A stretch of 64,000 bases of DNA. Source: Eleginops maclovinus (Eukaryota; Chordata; Actinopteri; Perciformes; Eleginopidae). Of this stretch, positions 1-10,200 are shown piece after piece; position 1 is the first letter of the stretch; every line of letters starts with the position of its first letter. The notes beneath the pieces were generated by a model. It did no database searches, was not told where the DNA came from, and saw nothing but the letters and a program-made list of their open reading frames with translations. Position numbers and translations under genes: made by a program. The DNA lies in assembly GCF_036324505.1 (NCBI RefSeq), contig NC_086370.1, forward strand, positions 24,222,065 to 24,286,064, written 5' to 3'.

Positions 1-3000
1 AAGGGAGCGGGACAGATCCTCGCCATGCGATGCTTAGAAAATAAAAACTGCATGAAACCAACGCGGAGAAAACCCTTGCTGTGTTTCAATTCCGATAACC
101 CCGTTTACTAGACTTGTGATACACTCTCTACGTACTCGCCTATGGACAGAATTTACATGATATTGTTGAAGTCTCAAATCGCTCTCGACTATTGAGCTCT
201 CACTGGAGATAGCGTCTGCTGCTTTAGCTAGCTGCTGGTCCCTAACGCCCACAGGAAGTGCACCTGTGGTTTTGGTATGGGCCAAAAAGACTTGTTCCCC
301 TCTGACATCGAGAAAGAGACGTCTGTAAATCAGAGGATAACTGGGGTGTAAAATGCGCTGAAAGCTGAATCCAGAGCTACATAGCCAAGAGGAGGCGAAG
401 CACCGTCAGTATTCTCAGAGTGAACCGCACTCATGAAAACAGGTATAAACAATGAGGGCAAATTGAGACACAGCAAGTGGTCGTTTGCTGCTGCACTCGT
501 TAACCAGCGGTTCCTCCAACGATCAAGAGAAGAAGCCGACAAACTGCATCTCAACTCCACAAGTAACACCTTTTCCTCCCATCACAGCCTGAGTGTCAGG
601 TGTAGGCTACAGGAAGTCCAGAGCTCGGATCACCAGAGGTTAACACAGAGATGTGATGATAAGTCTTTTCTATATTTTTGGATGTAAACAAAAAATAAAG
701 TTGACCAATATTTAGCTAGCTCACGATGCTACAGCTAATGGATAAGTATGTAGTCTTCTTCCAGGCCTTACTGGTCCTGGCTTCATAATGCTGCTGCTCT
801 CTGATCTTCCAGCAGCTAATGCTTGCGGTCATTAGTTTTCTAGATGTTTGATATTTATTATCGGCAGACTCTTGCGTGACTCGTTATAGGACTCGGATAT
901 TGCGTTTGGACTGTGCTTTGAGGCAGGACATAGTAAAGATGCGAAGGGTAAGTCCAGTTTGAAGTTATGAAGCTTATATTTTAAATATTAAAATGAGTTA
1001 TTATGGATTTCAGGGGATGTCAAGTTCAGCCCCTTGAATCGCCATCCAATGAAAGGCTGTTAAAGTGTGTCCGCTCTAAAGAGCTGCAGGCAGGAGTCCG
1101 AACAGCCTGGACGGTTTAAGCATTATCCTGAAATAAGGTCTGTGGTTAAAACCAGCTGAAGAGATCTTACCGAGTTGTTCTATGTCAGTAAATACCCCAC
1201 GGTGGATTAAAAACGGAGGTTGCTAACGAGTGTCGTCGATTAGATTTCAGATTAGCGACGTTATATCTGCGACAGTAAATGGTTGTTATTGAGAATATGC
1301 TAATGTTAGGTAGCATTGCGTCAAAGTTAAAATGTGGTTGTGAAAGTTTAGCCCTGATAACATGAAGCTAACTGCTACCTGTTTTTACCTTGCGTTCGGG
1401 ACCTTAAGTGTTCTGAGTGATGTTTAACTAGTTTATCCAGTTGGAGTTAGCTCAGGAAGCTAACGTAGAGCTTTTAGCTCAGTGCTCATGTATAATGTCA
1501 TGGTAATTATCCAGGATTAATCTTCAGGCTCTCAAGACGTTGCACCACCGATCTACTTCACTTTTCCATCCGTGTTGTTTTAGTCTCATTAACTGTGAAT
1601 TAGCACCTTTTGGGATTTCATGAACTTTTCCTTTCAGTGCGAACCTCTACGTTAGCTCAGGAAGCTAATGTAGGGAGCTTTTAACATTTAAGGGTCAGCT
1701 GGATATCGTTAGCTTTTGCAATTTTTGCCACGATTTACTGGTAGTCTGTCATCAAAATGGTAAGTATCTCTATATGTAACATCAACGTCTGTTAGCGGTG
1801 CTAACCCACCAACTGCACGTCTAACTGTGTTAGCTTAGCGTCCGTTACACCGTTACTCTCCTCTTGATGCATATATTCATAAATGCGTGGGTTGTATCTT
1901 CTGCATGTGCTGTATTGTTCAGGTTGTAAAGCAGCATTGATGACAGATATTTACGGCTGCAGGCGCTTTAGACGCTATCCTTCAAACGGCCGCGCTGCCC
2001 CACAATGCATTGCGGTTCTCTTTTTTTTGATCTGTGGCTTCTTGGCCTTTTACTAGCCTGTCTGAAGCTAATGTTAGCTAGCGTACAGAGCATTACGGTT
2101 GCGGGTCGGATCGAGATCTGAGCGTTTAGTGGACTGAGGCTCTGTTCCGCTGGATTTGAAATATAAAACATGATGTGTGTAACAATGCTAGCAGCTGTTA
2201 GCGGTAGTGCTAGGCTCGAGGACTGTCGTCAAGGTTCTGGTTCTGGTTCTGTTTCGGTCCGGATCAGCTCTCTGATTCCATCACCCAAACGCCTGACACG
2301 CCACTCACTTTTTCTCATTTATAGCTTTGCGTCATCTCGTTTGCCGCGTCGAGTTTCAGGTAGTCTGGTTTACACTGGAGGAGGAGGAGGAGGAGACAGG
2401 AATGCTTTTACAAGTTGTTATTAAATAATACGTTTAATATGGAGTTTCTCATTATTTACTATGATTTGGTAAATGGGCTTCTTATGACCCGACGGTCAAT
2501 CGAGCTTTGTTAAGTTTTATTTTGAAAATCAAGTCAATTTATTACTTATCCAGATTCAATTCCACTTCCGTTCTCCGGAGGAAGAACTGCACTCTGGATG
2601 AATTAGTGTAGAAGATAATGAAAATATTGATCTTTAGCCGTTCTGCTGATGTGTGCTATGCTATGCTATATGAACTGTAGCTAGGGCCGTGATGTTCTTC
2701 AGATGCTCAGCGGCTTTTATTTTGAAACTACTCAGAAGGTTTTGAAGCAGGTTGTGTGTTGACGGTGAAGGTAGGTGATGGTTTTCATCTTCTTTTATAA
2801 TATATAATAATAGTGAAGTCACTCTGTGATCTGAAGGGCGATTCTCTTTGGATTAACGCAGTAATGGTTTAGTCAATTAAGGTGTGATTTGATCAGTGAG
2901 TCTGGAGTTAAATCCGGGGCTTCAGGGAGACCTGCTCCCCCTGATCTTTATATTTAACACGTTCTTTAACAAGCAGATTTCCAGCTGGTCAACATCCCAG

Positions 3001-3446
3001 CTATTGAGTCGTGTCTGTCAACACTAAACAAAATAGTTATTAAAGACAAATGTCTTGCGCTTCTATTGGCTAGCGCACCCACACATTGTAAGTGATAGGC
3101 TAAGGGGCGGGACATCTCTAAGCAAGTGACCAATCACAACAGGGCCAGCAAGCTAACCAATCAGAGCAGACTGGGGATCTCTGCGAAGCCGGCCTCAGGG
3201 TACCAGGAGGCCAGAGGGTCTGAACGGTGGCATGATTTGCAAACTACAGACAGTAGCTGCACTTTCTCTGCTGTATGTAATGTAGTTATGTATTTAGAGA
3301 GGGGGGGGGGGGAACTGGACCGTCTACATTCATAGTCTCTCGTTAGTGTCTATGCTGACGGCAGGATTAATACACAGGTCAGATCCTGGTCAGTTGTAAA
3401 CCTCCTCACCCTCAGAGACTCAGTGTGATGTTTTGCCCCCCCCCAG
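1..3446. other. Non-coding stretch upstream of the SGNH-like exon
   Basis: No convincing coding exon was found here. Donor-like GTAAGT sequences occur near 950 and at 1760 (directly after an ATG), but neither gives the phase needed to join the open frame of the exon at 3447. Upstream 5' exons of that gene may be here, unrecognised. A fragment near 285-330 resembles part of the dispersed repeat seen at 26405-26830, and 3058-3178 is a copy of another dispersed repeat. Small open frames look random. Confidence 0.4.
3058..3178 (+). repeat. Dispersed CCAAT-rich repeat, copy 1
   Basis: The segment holds a run of ATTGG/CCAAT motifs, the phrase GATAGGCTAAGGGGCGGGAC and the ending AACCAATCAGAGCAGACTG. 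The same order of phrases recurs at 50070-50225 (same strand) and 56400-56535 (opposite strand), with a partial copy near 5920-5970. This is a short interspersed repeat of unknown class; no terminal inverted repeat was identified. Confidence 0.6.
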
Positions 3447-4051
3447 GCCTCCCATTCAGCGATCCGAAGAACGTCTGGATCTGCGGACACTCTCTGGTTT
3501 ACTGGGCCGAGTCCCGGGCCAAGTCCCCGGAGGTGGGCATGCAGCTGGGCATGGACCCCAGCCGGGTGACTGTGGGTTGGAAGGGGACCCAGGGCATGAC
3601 GTGGTCCCAGCTGCTGCCCCAGCTGCACCAGCTGAAGGTCACCTGGCCCAACCCCGACGTGCTCATCATGCACCTGGGGGGCAACGACCTGAGCACTGAC
3701 TCACCCACCGACCTGCTGGCCTCCGTCAAGAAGGACCTGACTTCCATGAGGAGCATCTTCCCTTCCTGCCTGCTGGTATGGTCCTACATTCTGCCCCGGC
3801 GGGTGTGGCGCCACTCGGCCGACAGTCAGGAGGTGGACCTGGTCCGCTGCACCGTCAACCGCCGCATCCACAGCATCGTGTCGGAGCTGGGGGGAGCCTC
3901 GCTGACCCACGAAAACATCCGCTGCGGTGCCAACACCGGGCTGTACCGCGCGGACGGTGTCCACCTGTCGCCCAAAGGCATCGACGTGTTCAACCTCAAC
4001 CTGCAGGACTTCCTGGAGCGCTGGGAGGCGGAGCTTACCGAGAAGAGCTGA
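3447..4051 (+). CDS. SGNH/GDSL-hydrolase-like protein, terminal coding exon (partial gene)
   Basis: This exon begins after a C-rich acceptor (AG at 3445-3446) and runs 605 bp to a TGA. The open frame reaches back to ATG 3425, but the strong acceptor argues that 3425 lies in an intron and that a 5' exon ending in phase 1 is missing. Numbering from that ATG, the residues fit SGNH hydrolase blocks: nucleophile-like Ser24 in WICGHS, Asn87 in LGGND, and Asp177/His180 in DGVHLS, so the catalytic set looks intact. SGNH enzymes are esterases or lipases; the substrate here cannot be told. Codon use is GC-rich, unlike the flanks. Poly(A) signals follow at 4183 and 4305. Similar domains occur in many uncharacterised fish proteins and, as I recall, in some Ngaro/DIRS tyrosine-recombinase retrotransposons, so this could be a host gene or a domesticated transposon ORF. 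No reverse transcriptase or recombinase lies next to it. Confidence 0.7.
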
Positions 4052-4182
4052 GGCCCCGCCCCTTCCTGTATGATCACAGCCCGGCGGCACCGCAGGTCAT
4101 CGATTTTAGTTTGAACACGAGGAGCTTCAGGATTCCTCATGATACACTTTGTCTCTGAGTACCTTAAAGCATTTCTCTTTAG

Positions 4183-4310
4183 AATAAATCAAACCTGCTG
4201 TCTTCCTTTCCCTCATTTGTTCCTGATGATAGACATGTTGAGGCTGCAGGTAAGAAGTCCTTTACTCTTCATCTTCTGACCAATGTTTCTGTCTGATTCA
4301 AACTAATAAA
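4183..4310 (+). promoter_or_regulatory. Two poly(A) signals of the SGNH-like gene
   Basis: AATAAA occurs at 4183-4188 and again at 4305-4310, 130-260 bp after the stop codon at 4051. Either could end the transcript. Confidence 0.6.
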
Positions 4311-5340
4311 GTTATCAATTCCAGAGTGTTGTGCTTTACTTAATGCAAGGCAAGAAAAAATGCTTTTCATCCAAACTATTAAATAGAAATGATGTTATTC
4401 ACTATAAATAGAACATGTTGAGTTTCATCCGTCAACAGGCTTTTATTCATTACACCTTTACTTGCACTTCATTCAGAAGTCATTGTTTGGAAATCGAAGT
4501 CTCGTGCTTTGTTGGTATTCATTTCCCTGTATTTTAATAAAGATGTTTTAGTATCACAAACAGGCTTCTTTAACAATATGAAACCCAAGGAAATAATAAT
4601 AAAAACCGCCTGCAGACAGAAGACAGAGTCCTTCACTGACAGGTAAGTCTCTCATACGGGGGGTCACAAGATTTAAGACATTTGATATGAAGGGTGTTTT
4701 TATTGTGTATATTCTTGCTGGATTGTGGTGCATAAACACAAGAGGGATATGAATACATAAAATAAACAGGTTTTAATCAACATGACTGTAAACCGAATCG
4801 GGAGAAGGTGCAGAAGTATATTCATAAATAATATGTTAATTCCCACATCTGTTTACACGGCCAGACTGATGATGCCCCATGAGGCGGCTGCAGGTACTAC
4901 AACAACAACAACAACAACAACAACAACATATATATAAACATGGTTACACGGTGCAGGGGGACAGGAAGCAGCTGCTTCAGAACTGAACAATAACTTCATC
5001 AAAATAAATGATGTTCTTGCTGTTCATTTCCCATAGTTTAAGTTTACTATCTTAAAACAGAAAATGTAATCGTTGACAAATGAAATGTTTTGATTTGACT
5101 CCAGAATATTGTATTGTTTATAATTAAAGTAAACAACATGTTTATTTCAAAGTCATTCTATTATGCTTCCCCGGTCAGAACCCGTCCTCTCTGTTATGGA
5201 GCTTTCTCTGCAAATAACCGGTCTGCAGAGTCTCACCCCTCAGAGTACAGCCTGCAGCGAGTAAAGCTCTGAAGCAGGAGAGACGTGTCCCTCGAACGCC
5301 TCGTTGGAAATTTTTCTTTTTCCATTTTTATCTTCCGGGG
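4311..5340. other. Intergenic spacer
   Basis: AT-rich sequence with a short (ACA)n tract near 4897-4926. I see no gene, exon or clear transposon. Confidence 0.5.
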
Positions 5341-5345
5341 GCTAT

Positions 5346-5353
5346 TGACGTCA
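5346..5353. promoter_or_regulatory. Perfect CRE palindrome upstream of the THAP fragment
   Basis: TGACGTCA, the full CREB/ATF palindrome, lies about 95 bp upstream of the ATG of the THAP-like fragment and close to CCAAT motifs. It may be a leftover promoter of that copy; function is inference. Confidence 0.35.
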
Positions 5354-5447
5354 CTAAATCAGACCAATCGGCAAATTGGCATGCCCATAGCTATAGACCA
5401 GCAGGCACACCTTCTGCCAGCCGACCGTTTACTGTTGGAAGACTGAC

Positions 5448-5657
5448 ATGTCAAAGAAGTACTGTGCCCTGAAATGTGAGGGGAAATGTCATCTGTTTGC
5501 CTTACCGAGGCAGAACCACGAAGAAGTCAGTGGTTGAAATTATTTAAACTCTGTTCCTTCAGCGGTTCGAGGTACTGTACTGTGTGCCCGGCATTTTACG
5601 GACAGCTTCAGAAACCTCGGACAGGTTGATGCCGATATGCAAAGCGTGCAGTACTGA
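5448..5657 (+). pseudogene. Decayed THAP zinc-finger domain fragment
   Basis: Translation from ATG 5448 gives a THAP-like start with a C-x3-C pair (YCALKC, residues 6 and 10) followed by HLFALPR. A WLKLF-like stretch follows in another frame, then LCARHFTDSF (C-x2-H) back in the first frame, ending at TGA 5655-5657. The C2CH spacing and the order of motifs match the THAP DNA-binding domain. Two offsetting frameshifts, near 5526 and 5575, and an in-frame TGA at 5535 break it. THAP domains occur in host regulators and in P-element-like transposases; nothing after the domain shows which. It is probably a dead transposon or gene copy. Confidence 0.55.
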
Positions 5658-5659
5658 AG

Positions 5660-6430
5660 GACCAGGCTGTTCCTACTGCGTTTCAGTTCTAACATCTGAA
5701 ATGTAACAGCGACACAAAATAAAAAGGTTCCACTGTGATACCGCCTGCTCCAGTCCCTACTGGGACGGTGGGTCCGGTCCATCACGTTGGTCTGTGTCCT
5801 GTCAGGACCGGACTCCGGTTCAAACATATACGACCTTCACACATAAACTGATGCTCAGCTGTAACGGGAAGGCTAGGAGAGCGTTCTGTTAGACAGGGCG
5901 GAGCCTCTCTGGTTGTTGACCAATCGGAACAGAGTGGGCGAGCTGACCAATCAGAGCACACTGGGCTCATAGGGGGGGGGGGGGGGGGGCAGGAGCTCAG
6001 ACAAGGCCTGAGGACAGAGTGAAGAGAGGTACTACACAGAGATGCTGTATGAGGAAACCAATGTGATTTTGGAACATTGAACAATGTAAATCTATTCTAG
6101 CACACCTCAACAATGGAACCAGGAACAGTAAAAACGGCCACAAAGTTCTGCTTCAGAAACATTTAAATAAAAGAGTTTAAGCGTTACTTTATTTACATCC
6201 AAACAAACACATTAGAGAAACATGAACTGTAAAGATAATCACCTTTTAAACTGTTGGTAAAACTACCATCTGATGAACTCTGTAATCCGTTTTTAATAAA
6301 GATATACAAATATTTGTTCTGCTTTGTGTGTGTTGTGTCTGCCGGGACTGCAGCCTCTTAAAGGTCACTTTCTAATGTCAGACATTGTGACGTAAAATAA
6401 TCTGTGACGTCATTTGTGGGTTGAGTGGCA
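5660..6430. repeat. Spacer with a partial dispersed repeat
   Basis: At about 5920-5970 there are two 'CCAATCxGA' phrases and GAGCACACTG, resembling the right half of the repeat at 3058-3178, followed by a poly-G tract near 5972-5988. The remainder shows no gene. Confidence 0.4.
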
Positions 6431-6436
6431 TTTAGC

Positions 6437-6770
6437 CATACAGAATCAGAAATACTTTATTTATCCCAAAATGGGGAAAAAATGGTTACCGCAGCAAAAT
6501 ACAAAACACTATGAAACAGAAAGAAAATGAAATATGTGAGTAGTGAGTGAATACTGCAATGTAATGATAGTATAAATGTACAGAGAGCACGTTGAGTCCA
6601 GCTCACAGAGAGTCCTGCAGCCAGAGGGGGTTACTGTACAGAGTTACTGCAGAGGGCAGGAAGGTTCTCCTGGACCTGTCCTTGTGACAGCGGAGCTGGA
6701 GCAGTCTGTTGGAGAAGGAGCTCCGCTGTCCTGGCTGGCTGTGCTGCAGCTCCTCATTTCACCCTCTGTC
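6437..6770 (+). repeat. Interspersed repeat with 'cagaatcagaaatactttat' phrase
   Basis: The segment starts with a phrase very common at the ends of short interspersed repeats in percomorph genomes (AAATACTTTATTTATCCCAA) and continues with text typical of the same repeats (GTCCTTGTGACAGCGGAGCT). The family name is not certain. Confidence 0.45.
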
Positions 6771-7209
6771 TGAAACCAGAGCCCAGTCTAAATTCTTAGA
6801 AAAACCGAAATTCGGATCAAATGTTTTATATTTCAACTATTGTTTTTCCTTTTATTTGTGTTTACTGTGTTGTTTCTTTACTTTGAACCGTATTGGAAAC
6901 CAAGATTACAAGTATTTTTTTAATGAATAAAATACTACATAAATAATAAATACATTGTTAAATGAAAGTCATAAATGAATAAGAGGGGGAGTGTACCCGG
7001 TGAGCCTGCAGGGGGCAGCCCCGCTCTGTCTCTGCAGTAGAAGAAGAAGAAGAAGAAGCGGGAGGTTGTTGCAGAGAGTCTGGCTTCACAGTAAACTCAG
7101 TCCAGATACCGGATCATCTGAGTCTAAAGTCTCCGTCTAGATACAGGATCACTCCAGGTCTACTGAGTATCCCTCAGTCCGGATACCCTGGATCCCTCTG
7201 CTGGAGGAC

Positions 7210-10200
7210 ATGTACCGAGGCCGGCGTCAGAGAGGAGGCTACCGGCCGCCTGAGGCCCGCGGTCCGCCGCAGAGGCCCTACCCGAGCCCGGGGTTCAGGG
7301 AACACCGGCCCCGGCCCCCCTACCACCCGGGACCTCCAGTGCACCAGGACCCGTACCGCAGGAGGAGCTACCCGTCTCCCGGGGAGCCATGGAGCTCTGG
7401 AGCCCGGAGAGAGGTGGGTCCGGGGTCTGTTCAATGTTAGTGTGGATATCAGTGATAGATCCACGCTTTATATCTCAGAGCAGAACCCCGTGCAGACCCT
7501 GTGCAGTACTCGGTCTCCACAGAGTTCTGCACAGGATCTGCACGGTGGTTCTGCTGGAGCAGGAGCAGATCCTTAGCACGCTTTGTTTGGTTATCAGCTC
7601 CACAGGAAGCAGTCTCTCCCTGAAGCCCATATCTGGAAGGTGTGTAGCGGCCACACGTTGGTACTACAGGCTCCGGGCCCTTTTCCCATTGACTTACATT
7701 CACAATGTTCTTTATCAGAGAGGAGGAGGTCCAGTGCGCATGCTCTGTGGGCCCACATCCGGGTACTTTCTGACTACACGCTCGCTCTGCTTCGGCTTCA
7801 TGCGCTGCTGAGCGAATCTCATAGGAATGACCGGAGCCTCAGTTCTCTCTCTCTTTCCAGACAGGTTAGCGTCTGTGCAGCGAGCTGAGTGGCGCTTAGC
7901 TCCAGAGCTCAGTGTTCCTCACACAGCCAACATGTTGTATCCACCACAGTCACACCTTCACTCTCATATGTTTCAGGGGCTTTAACGGAAATGCACCATG
8001 CTAACGCTAGCTATCAGCTAACAGTGTAAACAGGGTATTTATTCACAGAGGTGTTAAGTAACTAAGTACGTTTACTCAACTACTATTCTGAGGTACTATT
8101 ATGCTACTGTGTACTTTTACTCCACTACATGTATTTAATCCCTTTATTTACTTTACAGATCTGGATTAATGATGGTAAATATAATGACCCTTAAATCAGA
8201 CTGTAGTTCACCTGCAGTAAATCCAGCAGCTACCCTGCAGTATACAAAGCATTCAAACTAGCTGCACCTTTACCAGCTCTGAGAACACTTTAATGATCAA
8301 TCATTATAAAACATATCAGAGATATTATTCTGAAATGGACCAATCAGACAATGACTACTTTTACTGTCGCTACTTTAAGTACATTTAGAGGAGAGTACTT
8401 TCTACTTTCACTGGAGGAACATTTAGAATACTTTCACTGTGACAGAGTATTCCTACACTCTGGTACTTCTACTTTACTCAAGTACAAGATCTGAGTACTT
8501 CTACTTTACTCAAGTACAAGACCTGAGTACTTCTACTTTACTCAAGTACAAGACCTGAGTACTTCTACTTTACTCAAGTACAAGACCTGAGTACTTCTAC
8601 TTTACTCAAGTACAAGACCTGAGTACTTCTACTTTACTCAAGTACAAGATCTGAGTACTTCTACTTTACTCAAGTACAAGACCTGAGTACTTCTACTTTA
8701 CTCAAGTACAAGACCTGAGTACTTCTACTTTACTCAAGTACAAAACCTGAGTACTTCTACTTTACTCAAGTACAAGATCTGAGTACTTCTACTTTACTCA
8801 AGTACAAGACCTGAGTACTTCTACTTTACTCAAGTACAAGATCTGAGTACTTCTACTTTACTCAAGTACAAGACCTGAGTACTTCTACTTTACTCAAGTA
8901 CAAGACCTGAGTACTTCTACTTTACTCAAGTACAAGACCTGAGTACTTCTACTTTACTCAAGTACAAGACCTGAGTACTTCTACTTTACTCAAGTACAAG
9001 ACCTGAGTACTTCTACTTTACTCAAGTACAAGACCTGAGTACTCGAGCACTCATAAATGTATAAATATCTGTTCATGGGTCTATGACTAATGCTCAATAT
9101 TTTAAGTGGTGTAGAGATATCCCCCACATCCCATAATGCAGTGTGTTTATAGCAGCAGTGTCTCTGCAAGTGTTTATGATTGAAGAGCCGCGCTGTATTA
9201 TTAAGAATGAGGGTCAATGTTCTGAGAGGTGGAGGATATTCAATAAGTTAGATTTCAATTTCTTGATAAATGAACGTGTCTTTTCTCCCCCCCAGAGGTC
9301 GCTGTCGCCCATCGACCACAACCTCGTCATCACCGTCGGCAACGAACTGACTGGACCCTCTGGCTCCGCCCCCTCACGCCACCATGACAGGTAAGGTCAC
9401 CTGGTCTTCACAAACCGGATCACGTCTTTAAAAGGTGCCCCTTTCAATGCCGTCCCGACTGTAAACCGCTTCCTTGTTTCCCAACAGAGACTACGCTCCC
9501 CGGCCCGAGTACGAGCGGAGCAGGAGTCGGGGACGGAGCCGACCTGGCAGCCGGAGTCCGGACCGGAGTCGCGCCAAGAGTCTGGACGGGCTAAGAGCAG
9601 GGGCCGGAGTGCAAGTCGCAGTCCGGACCGGAGCCGGGCTAAGAGCAGGGGCCGGAGCGCGAGTCGCAGTCCGGAGCGCAGTCCGGATCGGAACCGGGCT
9701 AAGTGCAGGGGCCGGAGCAGGAGTGCGGATCGGAGTCGGGCTAAAAGTCTGGGACGGGCTAAGAGCCGGGGTCGGAGCACGAGTCGCAGTCCGGAGCGAA
9801 GCAGAGCCAAGAGCCGGGGCCGGAGCATGAGTCGCCCCCGCAGCAGGTCCAGGGTCGGAGCCACGGCCGCAGTAAGAGCCGACCACGGAGCCGCAGCAGC
9901 AGCTCCAGCTCAAGCAGCAGTGGCGGGAAATCAGGCAAAGAGTTCAGAGAGCTGGACTCGGCGCGGCGCCGCAAAGAACTGCAGGAGCTGCTTAGCCAGC
10001 CCACCAAATCCATCCTGAAGAGACGCCAAGACTCTGAGGACTCGCCGTCTCTCAGGGTAACAAGAACCTGTCCACAATCGGTGCCTATCCCCTTTTACTA
10101 CTGCTTGATCCCCTCTACTGCCTACTCTCTTTACTCCTGTCCTCTTTACTCCTGTCCCTCTTTACTCCTGACCCTCTTTACTCCTGACCCTCTTTACTTC

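Noticed and set aside
1741..1770. ATG followed at once by a perfect donor, as a first exon of the SGNH-like gene
   Set aside because: Joining it to 3447 gives the wrong frame for the SGNH domain.
3350..4158. Several overlapping frames on both strands across the SGNH-like exon
   Set aside because: Shadows of a GC-rich coding exon; only the frame with SGNH blocks has motifs and a proper acceptor.
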